The notes: generated from the sequence alone by a model not told the origin. A stretch of 29,218 bases of DNA from Bacteroidota bacterium (GCA_023457935.1 JAEXBA010000088.1:1-29218); one strand, 5' to 3'. Counted from the first letter of the stretch, positions 1-7,994 are shown. Numbers and translations are program-made.

Positions 1-905
1 CATGGAAAGATTTTCAGACCAAAAACAATTCAGAATTGGTTGGAATTTTCGGAAATTTCATCAACAGAGTTGCCGTTCTGATTCACAAATATTATAACGG
101 AACTGTTCCGGAAGGAAACGCAAACGCTGAAGAACTCAGGGAAATCGAAAAATCAGCAAAAGAAATTGAAATGTTCCTTGAAAATTTCGAGTTCAGAAAT
201 GCACTTTCTGCTTTGATGAATCTCGCCAGATTCGGAAACCAGTATCTGCAGACCGAAGAACCGTGGAAAACCATCAAAGACAATCCTGAAAAAACCGCTC
301 AGTCATTATTTGTCGGAGTGCAGATTGCCGTTGCTTTGGCTCAGCTTTCCGAACCGTTTATGCCGTTTTCTTCAGAAAAGCTGTTGAAAATGTTTAATGT
401 TGAACAAAGAAACTGGAACGAAATTTCCGGAGTACTCATCGAAAGCGGACATCAGATTAATGAAGCTGCTCTCCTTTTCTCAAAAATTGAAGACGACGTC
501 ATTGAAGCTCAAATCCAGAAACTTGAAAACACGAAGCAATCCAACAAAAAAACCAATCCAAACGCAAACCCAATGAAAGACGAAATCCAATTTGACGATT
601 TTACAAAAATAGATCTTAGAACTGCAACCATTCTGGAAGCTGAAAAAGTTGAAAAAGCCGACAAACTTCTGAAGTTTAAGGTAGATACCGGAGTTGATGT
701 GAGAACCGTTGTTTCGGGCGTTGCTGAAAGTTTCACACCGGAGGAATGCATCGGAAAACAGGTAATGATTCTGCTGAATCTTGCCCCAAGAAAAATTCGC
801 GGAATTGAATCTCAGGGAATGCTTCTGCTGACCACAAAACCGGACGGAAAACTGTCATTTGTAACTCCGGATGACAAAGTGGAAAACGGAATTGAGATTG
901 GATAG
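1..905 (+). CDS. metG: Methionine--tRNA ligase, C-terminal part (5' end outside window)
   Basis: Charges tRNA-Met with methionine in the cytoplasm. The reading frame is open from base 3 at the window edge to the TAG at 903-905, so about 300 C-terminal residues are present; the catalytic Rossmann domain and KMSKS loop lie upstream, out of view. The first part is the helical anticodon-binding domain (GNFINRV, then LSEPFMPFSSEKL). A polar Asn/Lys-rich linker leads to a C-terminal EMAPII/Trbp111-type OB-fold tRNA-binding domain (FDDFTKIDLRTATI, VSGVAE, NLAPRKIRGIESQGM), as in long dimeric bacterial MetRS. An apparent internal start near base 36 is only a TTG codon inside the gene. A strong hairpin terminator follows at once. 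Identification is secure from the domain order. Confidence 0.95.
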   Translation, partial: WKDFQTKNNSELVGIFGNFINRVAVLIHKYYNGTVPEGNANAEELREIEKSAKEIEMFLENFEFRNALSALMNLARFGNQYLQTEEPWKTIKDNPEKTAQSLFVGVQIAVALAQLSEPFMPFSSEKLLKMFNVEQRNWNEISGVLIESGHQINEAALLFSKIEDDVIEAQIQKLENTKQSNKKTNPNANPMKDEIQFDDFTKIDLRTATILEAEKVEKADKLLKFKVDTGVDVRTVVSGVAESFTPEECIGKQVMILLNLAPRKIRGIESQGMLLLTTKPDGKLSFVTPDDKVENGIEIG

Positions 906-949
906 ATTAGAACCTGGATTCGATAGCCGAGAACAAAGATTCAAACAAG

Positions 950-983
950 AAAAAAGATTTCAGAAATTCTGAAATCTTTTTTT
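950..983. terminator. Bidirectional terminator between metG and the AGCS symporter gene
   Basis: GATTTCAG (956-963) and CTGAAATC (969-976) form a stem with a 5-base loop. A-tract and T-tract flanks extend it to a 14-base arm and give U-tails in both directions. It lies between the converging ends of metG (905) and the symporter gene (989). Confidence 0.9.
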
Positions 984-988
984 GTTTT

Positions 989-2422
989 CTATATTTCGTA
1001 TTTATTCCATTCTGTTGTATTGGTGATGCCGAGTTTTTCCGGATCAAATACAGGATCTTTGCCTTCTTTTTTCTGCTGCTCGTAATCTTTCAGCGTTACC
1101 AAAGCTTTTTTCTGAAGAATCAGAATCGCAATAATATTCAGCCACGCCATCAAACCTACGCCGATATCACCCAAAGTCCAAGCGTTTCCACCGGTTGTGG
1201 TTGCACCGTAAATAATCGAAACAAAAAAACCGATTCTCAAAAGCCAGATTAATGATTTGCTCATTTTTTTCTGACGCAGATAATACAGATTCGATTCCGC
1301 CATAAAGTAATACGCCAAAACCGTCGTGAATACAAAAAACCAAAGCGCAATCGCCACAAAGCCATGACCAATTGCCGGAAAATGCTCTGAAATTGCGGCC
1401 TGAGTAAACAGCGGACCCTCTTCAACTCCCGGAAGATTATGCGTTAGGTAACCGCCGTTTCCGTCTTTCACATTGTACTGTCCGGTAAAAAGAATAATGA
1501 AAGCCGTCGCTGTACACACAAAAAGTGTGTCAATATATACTGAAAATGCCTGTAAAATCCCCTGTTTTGCAGGATGGGTTGTTGCAGCTGCTGCTGCTGC
1601 ATGAGGAGCAGTTCCCTGTCCCGCTTCATTAGAATAAATTCCGCGCTTAACGCCCCAAGCAATCGCAGAACCTAAAATTCCGCCAAAAGTAGCATCCGCA
1701 CCAAATGCTGACGAGAAAATAAGTTTCAGGACGGAAGGAATCTCTCTGAAATTCATTCCTATAATCACCAATGCCATTAAAATGTAGGCGCCGGCCATGA
1801 ACGGAATTACCCACTCTGAGAATTTTCCGATTCTTTTAACATCACCCACGATAATGAATAAAAGCAGAATTACCATTGCAATTCCCACCCAAAGTTTATC
1901 GAGTCCGAAAGCACTTTCCATACTTCCTGCGATACTGTTACTCTGAACTCCCGGAAGAAAAACCGCACAAGCTACAATTGTTGTTATTGCGAAAATAACG
2001 GCGTACCATTTTTTCCCGATTCCTTTTTCAATATAGTAAGCCGGTCCGCCACGGTAATGTCCGTTTTTTTCAACTTTATAAATCTGGCCCAAAGCAGCTT
2101 CAATAAAAGCAGTTGCACTTCCGAGAAACGCAATCAGCCACATCCAGAAAACCGCGCCCGGTCCGCCCATCGCAATCGCAGTGGCAACGCCGGCAATATT
2201 CCCGGTTCCCACTCTTCCTGCAATCGCAATGGAAAATGCCTGAAACGGCGAAACTCCTTTTTCATTGGAATTCTCGGAAAAAAGCTGACCGATCATATCT
2301 TTGATAAGACGAACCTGAAGAAAACGCGTACGGAAACTGAAATAAAGTCCGGCCCCTAAACAAAGTATAATCAGCGCATTCGACCAGATGAGATCGTTAA
2401 GAGTAGTAATGATTTGATCCAT
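989..2422 (-). CDS. Alanine/glycine:cation symporter (AGCS family)
   Basis: Sodium-coupled uptake of alanine or glycine across the inner membrane. The 477-residue product has the family's usual length and about ten hydrophobic segments, beginning at residues 12-30. Family landmarks are visible: GRVGTGNIAGVATAIAMGGP near residue 70-90, then GAVFWMWLIAFLGSATAFIEA, GGPAYYIEKGIGKKW, and WGVKRGIYSNEAGQGTAPHA in the middle. The ATG is at 2422. The gene stands alone, convergent with metG, and I see no clear -7 box in the 106 bases upstream. Substrate choice (Ala, Gly or D-Ala) cannot be read from the sequence. Confidence 0.93.
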   Translation of the reverse strand: MDQIITTLNDLIWSNALIILCLGAGLYFSFRTRFLQVRLIKDMIGQLFSENSNEKGVSPFQAFSIAIAGRVGTGNIAGVATAIAMGGPGAVFWMWLIAFLGSATAFIEAALGQIYKVEKNGHYRGGPAYYIEKGIGKKWYAVIFAITTIVACAVFLPGVQSNSIAGSMESAFGLDKLWVGIAMVILLLFIIVGDVKRIGKFSEWVIPFMAGAYILMALVIIGMNFREIPSVLKLIFSSAFGADATFGGILGSAIAWGVKRGIYSNEAGQGTAPHAAAAAATTHPAKQGILQAFSVYIDTLFVCTATAFIILFTGQYNVKDGNGGYLTHNLPGVEEGPLFTQAAISEHFPAIGHGFVAIALWFFVFTTVLAYYFMAESNLYYLRQKKMSKSLIWLLRIGFFVSIIYGATTTGGNAWTLGDIGVGLMAWLNIIAILILQKKALVTLKDYEQQKKEGKDPVFDPEKLGITNTTEWNKYEI

Positions 2423-2528
2423 TAAGAAATTGGAATTTTGGTTTTGATAATTTTTTCAGGATTTAATAATACAATTTTTTTCGGAAATAAGGGATTTTAC
2501 CGAACTCTTTCAGTGGTTTACGTCAGTT

Positions 2529-3239
2529 TCATTCATCATCCGAAATACTCAAAGAAGCGAGATACGAATCGTCATCCTGCATCACTTTTTCTATCCTGAA
2601 TCCGTTATGTTCCGCAGCTCTGCGCAATGTTTCATAATCGAGGTACAGCCATTTGATAGGATCTTCGGTTTCACCTTTATAATAAACCGTATAATCCAGT
2701 TCACCATAGTAACCCTGCGCGGGAATAAAATAGCCACCGTCGTCATCCTGATCATACATATATAAAATATCAGTTCCGTCTATCAGAACCTGGCCGCCAT
2801 CATTCAGCAGCGATTTGAGTTTCTGCAGGTAAAGATCAATTTTCTCCAGACTTTCAAAAATTCCGGTGCCGTTCATCAGCAGCAAAACGGTATCAAATTT
2901 TCCCTGATAATCCAAGAGATTAGCGCAGACGGCTTTTTTCAGGCCTCTTTCTTTACAGATTTCAATTGAGCGCGGCGAAATATCCAGTCCGGTAACATCC
3001 ATATTTTTTTCATTCTGAAGAAACAATGCATGCGAACCGGCTCCACAACCAACATCAAGAACCTTTCCCGAAGCAAGTACCATTGCGTTGCGTTCAACAG
3101 GATTCATTTCTTCGTGACCGCGGAACAGATACGATACGGGAAGCTCATCAAGTTCAGAAATTGAAGTTTCTGTCTGTAAATCTTCAGGTGAATTCCGGTG
3201 ATAATAATCCCAGATTGCCTTGCCCATTAAATCTTTCAT
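2529..3239 (-). CDS. Class I SAM-dependent methyltransferase, substrate unknown
   Basis: A predicted cytoplasmic methyltransferase of 236 residues. The SAM-binding glycine motif LDVGCGAGSHALFLQ is near residue 62-76, followed by the acidic GLDISPRSIE strand and a TVLLLMNGTGIFE segment in the motif IV position. I start it at the ATG at 3239 (MKDLMGKAI) rather than the in-frame TTG at 3257. A TAnnTTTG box at 3255-3262 would begin transcription near 3248, inside the longer version. It diverges from the Mpo1-like gene. The C-terminal region (YGELDYTVYYKGE, IKWLYLDYETL) probably forms the substrate lid, but nothing identifies the substrate. Confidence 0.85.
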   Translation of the reverse strand: MKDLMGKAIWDYYHRNSPEDLQTETSISELDELPVSYLFRGHEEMNPVERNAMVLASGKVLDVGCGAGSHALFLQNEKNMDVTGLDISPRSIEICKERGLKKAVCANLLDYQGKFDTVLLLMNGTGIFESLEKIDLYLQKLKSLLNDGGQVLIDGTDILYMYDQDDDGGYFIPAQGYYGELDYTVYYKGETEDPIKWLYLDYETLRRAAEHNGFRIEKVMQDDDSYLASLSISDDE

Positions 3240-3254
3240 CAGTAAAAAATTTTT

Positions 3255-3262
3255 CAAAAATA
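3255..3262 (-). promoter_or_regulatory. Bacteroidota -7 box for the class I methyltransferase gene
   Basis: The minus strand reads TATTTTTG, a perfect match to TAnnTTTG, 15 bases before the ATG at 3239. No TTG is seen at the -33 spacing. Confidence 0.5.
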
Positions 3263-3313
3263 GTCAATTTCACAAATGGAAAATTGTTATTTTTAGCTTA
3301 ATAATTCTGAACC

Positions 3314-3787
3314 ATGCGTAAAATTGATCAGCTTTTTGCCGAATATGCCGAAAGTCACCGCAACAGTACGAACAAAACCATCCACTGGATTTGTGTTCCG
3401 CTTATTTTTTTCAGCATTCTGGGATTGATTTCGCTGATTCCCGCGCCGCATTTCTGTGCACAGTATTACGGCTGCATCAGTATTGCGAGCGTTGTTGCAG
3501 TTGGGCTAGTTTCGGTGTATTACTTCATGCTTTCATGGAGAATCGGTTTAATCATGGTCTTTTTCATGTTTTTGCTTGAACATTTTGCGTATGCCATCAA
3601 CATTCATTTTGAAGAAATTGCGCACTGGATTTATATCGGAATTTTTGTGCTTTCATGGATCGGACAGTTTTACGGCCATAAAATTGAAGGCAAGAAACCT
3701 TCTTTCCTTAAAGATCTGCAGTTTTTACTGATTGGGCCCATCTGGCTGCTGCATTTTATTCTGAAAAAATTGGGTATCCGCTACTAA
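3314..3787 (+). CDS. Mpo1-like (DUF962) membrane protein
   Basis: A 157-residue membrane protein of the DUF962/YGL010w/Mpo1 family. Its yeast member is an Fe(II)-dependent dioxygenase of 2-hydroxy fatty acid alpha-oxidation; bacterial members are mostly uncharacterised. The signature is at the N terminus: an amphipathic start, YAESHRNSTNKTIHWICVPLIFFS, with the conserved histidines (H18 and H27) at the membrane edge. Hydrophobic segments lie near residues 28-45, 53-75, 78-105 and 110-130. A second GHKIEGKKPSFLKDL stretch near residue 125 carries the other conserved His and is typical. The start ATG is at 3314. The lipoprotein gene follows after 47 bases. Confidence 0.85.
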   Translation: MRKIDQLFAEYAESHRNSTNKTIHWICVPLIFFSILGLISLIPAPHFCAQYYGCISIASVVAVGLVSVYYFMLSWRIGLIMVFFMFLLEHFAYAINIHFEEIAHWIYIGIFVLSWIGQFYGHKIEGKKPSFLKDLQFLLIGPIWLLHFILKKLGIRY

Positions 3788-3834
3788 AAATCAATTCTTC
3801 AAAAAAACACTAAATTAGCGGCAAACATTTCAAC

Positions 3835-4233
3835 ATGAAAAAGATAATACTGGTAACGGCTTTGGTTTCAGTTTCAATGATTTCCTGCCGAAACGGTGAT
3901 GAAAAAGCCACTCTGGAAAACCTTGAGGGTAACTGGAACTGGGTTTCTACTACAACCGGAAACACGGTAACTACGCCTGCGACAACCGGAAAAGCGCTTG
4001 TGCTTTCATTACGGTCCGACAATTCCTATGAAGTAAAGGAAAATGATGCCGTAATCAGTTCTGGAACGTATACAACGACTGATTTTGTATCCAACCTCGA
4101 TCATAAAACGCATACTTATGTAGATTTCTCCGATTATCCGGACCGTCTGGTTCATTCGGTAAGCGATTCCAAACTGTTTATGCGCGATGATCAGCCGAAC
4201 GAAACTGTTGACGAATATAACAAGCTGCCTTAA
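3835..4233 (+). CDS. Small lipoprotein, lipocalin-like, function unknown
   Basis: A 132-residue secreted lipoprotein. A short basic and hydrophobic signal ends in the lipobox SMISC, placing the lipidated Cys near residue 18. The mature part opens with an acidic stretch, then LEGNWNWVSTTTG, the layout of small lipocalin-like lipoproteins common in flavobacteria, where a GxW turn begins a beta barrel. I recognise no specific homologue and assign no ligand. A near-match -7 box (TAAATTAG) is at 3811-3818. The TAA at 4231-4233 directly abuts the stop codon of the opposing RsmI-like gene. Its likely terminator therefore lies inside that gene. Confidence 0.75.
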   Translation: MKKIILVTALVSVSMISCRNGDEKATLENLEGNWNWVSTTTGNTVTTPATTGKALVLSLRSDNSYEVKENDAVISSGTYTTTDFVSNLDHKTHTYVDFSDYPDRLVHSVSDSKLFMRDDQPNETVDEYNKLP

Positions 4234-4932
4234 TCAGCGACCCAAAACAAACACAGCCGGAATTTTATGAAGTTCCGGTTTTTTGTTTTTCCACTCAGAA
4301 ATTTTCAGCGTTCTGATGAATTCATCGCTTGGATGGTTGATGTTTGCAGCGATGCAAAGCTTCTGATTCGGATTCAGAAACTTGATCAAATCTTCTAAAA
4401 GCTGATTGTTGCGGTACGGTGTTTCCATAAAGATCTGCGAGGAACCGTTTTTCTGAACCAGATTTTCCAGAAACTGAATTTTCTTCTTTTTCTGCGCTTT
4501 ATCAATCGGAAGATAACCGTTAAAAGCGAATTCCTGGCCGTTGAAACCACTCGCAATTAAAGCCATAATAATGGATGACGGCCCGTTTACCGGAACAACT
4601 TTTATGGAATTTTCGTGGCACCATTTTACCATAATATTTCCCGGATCGGCAATACACGGAAGTCCGGCCTCAGAAAGCAGCCCAAAATCCTGTCCGTCCT
4701 TCATCAGCTTCTGCGCTTCTTTAAGATCGGCACTTTCAGAATACTTGTCCAGAACAAAGAGTTTCAGTTCGCTCTGCTTCTTTTCCGGACAGAAAAATTT
4801 CACAACTTTTCTTGCTGTTTTCTCGTTTTCAACAAAGAAATAATCGGTTTTCAGAATATATTCTTTGATTACGGGTGCAAAATAATCAAGCGGTGATTCT
4901 TCGGAAAGATAGGCGGGAATAAGGAAAAGCAC
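4234..4932 (-). CDS. RsmI-like tetrapyrrole-methylase-fold SAM methyltransferase
   Basis: A 232-residue member of the RsmI branch, whose E. coli member 2'-O-methylates C1402 of 16S rRNA. Visible family motifs are LLSEAGLPCIADPG near residue 85-98 (RsmI: SDAGTPxISDPG), VPVNGPSSIIMALIASGF near 117-134, and FNGYLP just after. The N-terminal FLIPAYLSEES replaces the usual YLVxTPLGN. The protein is shorter and more divergent than E. coli RsmI, as in the second copy found in many Bacteroidota, so I give no gene symbol. The start is GTG at 4932, since no ATG fits. A heptamer repeat begins 5 bases upstream. Its C-terminal codons contain the terminator of the opposing lipoprotein gene. It probably shares a transcript with the phosphatase gene. 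Confidence 0.82.
   Translation of the reverse strand: MLFLIPAYLSEESPLDYFAPVIKEYILKTDYFFVENEKTARKVVKFFCPEKKQSELKLFVLDKYSESADLKEAQKLMKDGQDFGLLSEAGLPCIADPGNIMVKWCHENSIKVVPVNGPSSIIMALIASGFNGQEFAFNGYLPIDKAQKKKKIQFLENLVQKNGSSQIFMETPYRNNQLLEDLIKFLNPNQKLCIAANINHPSDEFIRTLKISEWKNKKPELHKIPAVFVLGR
4255..4285 (+). terminator. Plus-strand terminator embedded in the RsmI-like coding sequence
   Basis: CCGGAA (4257-4262) and TTCCGG (4273-4278) form a stem followed by six T residues (4279-4284). It lies 20-50 bases after the lipoprotein stop, within the 3' end of the opposing methyltransferase gene. Confidence 0.65.
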
Positions 4933-4937
4933 GGTTT

Positions 4938-4979
4938 GAGTTATGAGTTATGAGTTATGTGTTTTGAGTTATGTGTTTT
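4938..4979. repeat. Heptanucleotide tandem repeat, six units
   Basis: Six consecutive 7-base units on the plus strand: GAGTTAT three times, GTGTTTT, GAGTTAT, GTGTTTT. The array fills the gap between the phosphatase and RsmI-like genes and runs over the last codons and stop of the phosphatase gene (stop at 4969-4971). Confidence 0.9.
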
Positions 4980-5424
4980 GAAGGTTTTCTGCAATTTTGG
5001 TTGCGGCTGCATCAATCATCTGATATACATTTTCAAAATCATCCATGGTTCCCCAATAAGGGTCAGGAACTTCAATACTGTCACCATGTTCACCGCCAGC
5101 TTCCAGAAACAGTGAAATTTTGCTGCGCTGTTCTTCATTTTCAGCTTTTGAAACAACATCCTTAAAGACAGATAAATCCATACAGTAAATTTTGTCGAAC
5201 TTATCCAAATCATCAGTCGTAACAGGTCTTGAGCGCTGTTTTGAAATATCAACACCATGATTTTGCGCCACTTTTACGGCTCTTTTGTCAGGATGTTCGC
5301 CTTCATGCATGGAAATGGTTCCCACCGAATCCACTTCGAAACCGCCATTCAGCTTTGATGCCAAAACGCCTTCAGCAATTGGACTTCGGCAGATATTCCC
5401 AAGGCAAACCATCAATATCTTCAT
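4969..5424 (-). CDS. Low-molecular-weight protein-tyrosine phosphatase
   Basis: A cytoplasmic phosphotyrosine hydrolase of 151 residues, normal for the family. The N-terminal P-loop reads VCLGNICRS, giving the nucleophile Cys7 and phosphate-binding Arg13 of CX5R. The general acid is Asp121 in VPDPYWG. I start it at the ATG at 5424; an upstream in-frame TTG adds nine residues that the family lacks. It sits between dnaA and the RsmI-like gene on the same strand, but a hairpin terminator separates it from dnaA. The final residues LQNT and the stop are built from the heptamer repeat, so the exact C terminus has probably been shaped by that repeat. The substrate is unknown. Confidence 0.92.
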   Translation of the reverse strand: MKILMVCLGNICRSPIAEGVLASKLNGGFEVDSVGTISMHEGEHPDKRAVKVAQNHGVDISKQRSRPVTTDDLDKFDKIYCMDLSVFKDVVSKAENEEQRSKISLFLEAGGEHGDSIEVPDPYWGTMDDFENVYQMIDAAATKIAENLQNT

Positions 5425-5448
5425 AATTTCATTTTTTATAAAAATAAA

Positions 5449-5477
5449 CAAAAAAGAGGAATATCGCTACTCCTCTT
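5449..5477 (-). terminator. Terminator of dnaA
   Basis: On the minus strand AAGAGGA and TCCTCTT (plus positions 5471-5477 and 5454-5460) pair around a 10-base loop. A T-run leads toward the phosphatase gene, 23 bases after the dnaA stop. Confidence 0.75.
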
Positions 5478-5499
5478 CGTGTTCTTCAGTTTACGCTGT

Positions 5500-6957
5500 T
5501 TAGCTTTTCAGTTTTTCTGTGAGCTCTTTAACGTATTTCTTAATTTCTTTATCAATTTTGGAAACGTCTTTAATCGTTTCGCACGCATACATTACGGTTG
5601 AATGGTCTTTTCCGCCCATTTCCTCACCTATTTTGGTGAACGTCGCGTTGGTATATTCCTTGGAAAAATACATCGCCAACTGTCTTGGTAGCGCAATTTC
5701 TCTTTTTCTGGTCTTGGAAAGCAGATCTTCTCTTTTGATACCGAAATACTCGCAAACCACTTCCTGAATATAAGGAATATTGATAACTTTTTTCTTGTTG
5801 GAAGCAATCTTGCTGATGGTTTCCTTTAAAAGTTCCAGCGTAAGATCCGATTTATAAATGGTGGAATACGCAATTACAGAATTGATGACACCAATTAAAT
5901 CTCTGACGCTTGTTTTTACTTCTGTAGCCAGGAAATCCAGCATGTCATCCGTAAGAACAATTCCGTCGCGGCTCAGTTTGTCTACAATAATTTTTCTTCT
6001 CGTATCAAAGTCAGGCGCTTTTATCTCAGCGGTAAGTCCCCATTTGAAACGGGAAACAATACGTTCCTGAATATCCATGATATCAACCGGAGCACGGTCG
6101 GAAGTCAGGATAATCTGCTTGCCGTTCTGGTGAAGGTAATCGAAAATATGGAAGAAGCTGTCCTGAGTTGCGGATTTTCCCGAAAGAAACTGAATATCAT
6201 CAATAATCAGAACGTCCACCATCTGGTAGAAATTGGCAAATTCCGTCTGCTTATGGGCTTTCGCTGCTGAAACAAACTGCTGGATGAATTTTTCTGATGA
6301 CAAATAAAGAACCACTTTATCCGGAAACTGGCTTTTCACTTCAAGTCCAACGGCGTGTCCAAGGTGTGTTTTTCCGACACCGTAACCGCCATGAAGAAAC
6401 AGCGGATTGAATGCCGTTGCGCCAGGTCTTTTCGCGATAGATTTAGCTACCGTTGAAGCAAATTTGTTGCTCTCACCTTCTACATAATTATCAAACGAAA
6501 AATCGGCTTTAAGGTTGGAGTCTATATTAACTTTCTTGATTCCCGGAACCACAAAAGGATTCACAATATTCTGTGCAGAAATATTCTGCGGAAGGGTTTC
6601 CTGAATTTTAGGCGCAGCAACAGATTTTCCTTTAACATTCAGCGTAATTGGCTTCTCTTTTCCGGCAGGTTTGTTTTCCATCACCTGATACCAAAGTTTC
6701 ACGCCTTTCCCGATATATTTTTTTAAGGCAGCAGAAAGCAGGGACAGGTAGTTGTCCTCAATATATTCCTTGTAGAAATCACTCGGAACCATCAGTGTCA
6801 AATTATTGTCTACTAAAGATACAGGATGCACTTTATCAAACAGTAAATCAAAGGAATTTTCGAGTTTTTTCAGGTTGGAGTTGTCCTCAGCTGCATTAAG
6901 GTTGTCCTTCATAAAATGAAGGCATTTTTCCCATATCTGTGCTAAATTTTCGTTCAT
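5500..6957 (-). CDS. dnaA: Chromosomal replication initiator protein DnaA
   Basis: An AAA+ initiator that binds DnaA boxes and melts the origin. All four domains are visible in 485 residues. Domain I covers about 1-85, followed by a variable linker to about 150. The AAA+ core has Walker A GGYGVGKTH at 190-198, Walker B IIDDIQF at 251-257 and a DRAPVDI sensor region. The C-terminal domain IV helix-turn-helix carries the DnaA signature around KDHSTVMYACETI at 450-462. The ATG is at 6957. A DnaA-box-like 9-mer lies upstream at 7025-7033, suggesting autoregulation. I see no cluster of boxes or AT-rich repeats, so the origin is probably elsewhere. Confidence 0.98.
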   Translation of the reverse strand: MNENLAQIWEKCLHFMKDNLNAAEDNSNLKKLENSFDLLFDKVHPVSLVDNNLTLMVPSDFYKEYIEDNYLSLLSAALKKYIGKGVKLWYQVMENKPAGKEKPITLNVKGKSVAAPKIQETLPQNISAQNIVNPFVVPGIKKVNIDSNLKADFSFDNYVEGESNKFASTVAKSIAKRPGATAFNPLFLHGGYGVGKTHLGHAVGLEVKSQFPDKVVLYLSSEKFIQQFVSAAKAHKQTEFANFYQMVDVLIIDDIQFLSGKSATQDSFFHIFDYLHQNGKQIILTSDRAPVDIMDIQERIVSRFKWGLTAEIKAPDFDTRRKIIVDKLSRDGIVLTDDMLDFLATEVKTSVRDLIGVINSVIAYSTIYKSDLTLELLKETISKIASNKKKVINIPYIQEVVCEYFGIKREDLLSKTRKREIALPRQLAMYFSKEYTNATFTKIGEEMGGKDHSTVMYACETIKDVSKIDKEIKKYVKELTEKLKS

Positions 6958-7024
6958 AATATCTGCTGCAATTTGCCCTTCTCTGTGCTTAATTTTATCG
7001 GGAAGACAAAGATGAAAAATTTAA

Positions 7025-7033
7025 TGTGGAAAA
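7025..7033 (-). promoter_or_regulatory. Single DnaA-box-like 9-mer upstream of dnaA
   Basis: The minus strand reads TTTTCCACA, one base from the E. coli consensus TTATCCACA and within TTWTNCACA. It lies 68-76 bases before the dnaA start, a plausible place for autorepression by DnaA. Confidence 0.5.
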
Positions 7034-7041
7034 AAAAATCA

Positions 7042-7072
7042 TTGTCCTCTTGATTATTTAGAAATATATTTG
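7042..7072 (+). promoter_or_regulatory. Complete Bacteroidota promoter for the YbgC-like thioesterase gene
   Basis: TTG at 7042-7044 is followed after 20 bases by TATATTTG at 7065-7072. This matches both parts of the flavobacterial sigma consensus (TTG, 17-23 bases, TAnnTTTG). Transcription should start near 7078, about 17 bases before the ATG. Confidence 0.75.
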
Positions 7073-7094
7073 TATGATGTATTAAAGACTTAAA

Positions 7095-7505
7095 ATGATC
7101 CATACAACACACACATTACGAGTACGTTACGGAGAAACCGATCCCATGAAATACGTCTATTACGGCAATTATGCGGAGTATTTTGAAGTGGCCCGAGTGG
7201 AACTTTTCCGCAGCATCGGGATGTCGTACGACGAGATTGAAAAGCGCGGAATCTGGCTTCCCGTTTCCGAGTATAAAGTTAAGTATTTAAAACCAGGTTT
7301 TTATGATGAAATTCTGGAAATTCATACGTATATTAAAAAAATTCCCGGTGTAAGAATTGAATTTGAGTATGAAATTTTCAACGAGAAAAAAGAAAAGATT
7401 ACTGAAGCGTCTACAACGCTGTTTTTTCTGAATTCCGCTACACGGAAAATTGAAAAATGCCCAGAATTTCTGATGGAACTGATTGAAAAAAACTGGACTG
7501 TTTAA
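7095..7505 (+). CDS. Acyl-CoA thioesterase, YbgC/4HBT hotdog family
   Basis: A cytoplasmic hotdog-fold thioesterase of 136 residues. The N-terminal signature RYGETDPMKYVYYGNYAEYF near residue 11-30 is the 4HBT/YbgC active-site region, with the Asp of ETD in the catalytic position and the following tyrosine/asparagine (YGNY). WLPVSEYKVKYLKPGFYDE and the terminal FFLNSATRKIEKCPE strand complete the fold. The substrate is an acyl-CoA thioester of unknown chain length. It diverges from dnaA, an arrangement I recall from other flavobacteria. The ATG at 7095 fits the promoter just upstream. Confidence 0.88.
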   Translation: MIHTTHTLRVRYGETDPMKYVYYGNYAEYFEVARVELFRSIGMSYDEIEKRGIWLPVSEYKVKYLKPGFYDEILEIHTYIKKIPGVRIEFEYEIFNEKKEKITEASTTLFFLNSATRKIEKCPEFLMELIEKNWTV

Positions 7506-7542
7506 ATCATTATTTTTAATTACATCGAAATGAAAAAAACTG

Positions 7543-7550
7543 TATATTTG
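7543..7550 (+). promoter_or_regulatory. -7 box for the secreted-protein gene at 7572
   Basis: TATATTTG matches TAnnTTTG exactly, 21 bases before the ATG at 7572. The expected TTG at -33 is absent. Confidence 0.5.
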
Positions 7551-7571
7551 TCCTAAACGTAAACCTTCAAT

Positions 7572-7994
7572 ATGAAAAAAATACTATTTTCTTTCCTGAT
7601 GTTCGCTTCTGCGGCTGTTTTTGCCCAACAAACCAACTCTTTCGTGGTTGTTGACGGAAATGTTGCGTCTGAAAAATTCGCTCAGGAAAATCAGAAATAC
7701 ATTAAAAGCAAACAAGTATACACAGCTTCATCTGCAATTCCTGCAGGACTTAAGAAATTTGAGAACTACGCTTCAAACGGAATTACAGAACTTAAAATGA
7801 AGGAAGAACGGTTTGACAGAATTGAGTTTTCAGCTTTGAATGAACAGTTTAATCTTCCTGAAAGCAATCCCGTTTATTTTGACGGAATTCAGATTACCGA
7901 TACCAACCTGAAAGTAATCGGTGATGTTCTGGCAGCGATGGAAGTTAAGATGATTGACGGAAAACAGGTTCTTGAAATAAGATCTTCGAAATAA
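7572..7994 (+). CDS. Secreted protein of unknown function
   Basis: A 140-residue protein with a clear Sec signal peptide (MKKILFSFLMFASAAVFA, cleavage near AQQ at residue 19). There is no lipobox, so the mature protein is likely periplasmic. The mature part is polar, with no cysteines, no membrane segment and no domain I can name. Its own -7 box and a terminator right after it suggest a monocistronic gene. It converges on rarA. Confidence 0.75.
   Translation: MKKILFSFLMFASAAVFAQQTNSFVVVDGNVASEKFAQENQKYIKSKQVYTASSAIPAGLKKFENYASNGITELKMKEERFDRIEFSALNEQFNLPESNPVYFDGIQITDTNLKVIGDVLAAMEVKMIDGKQVLEIRSSK

Noticed and set aside
6958..7094. Replication origin next to dnaA
   Set aside because: Only one DnaA-box-like 9-mer and no AT-rich repeat array; a single box fits autoregulation better.
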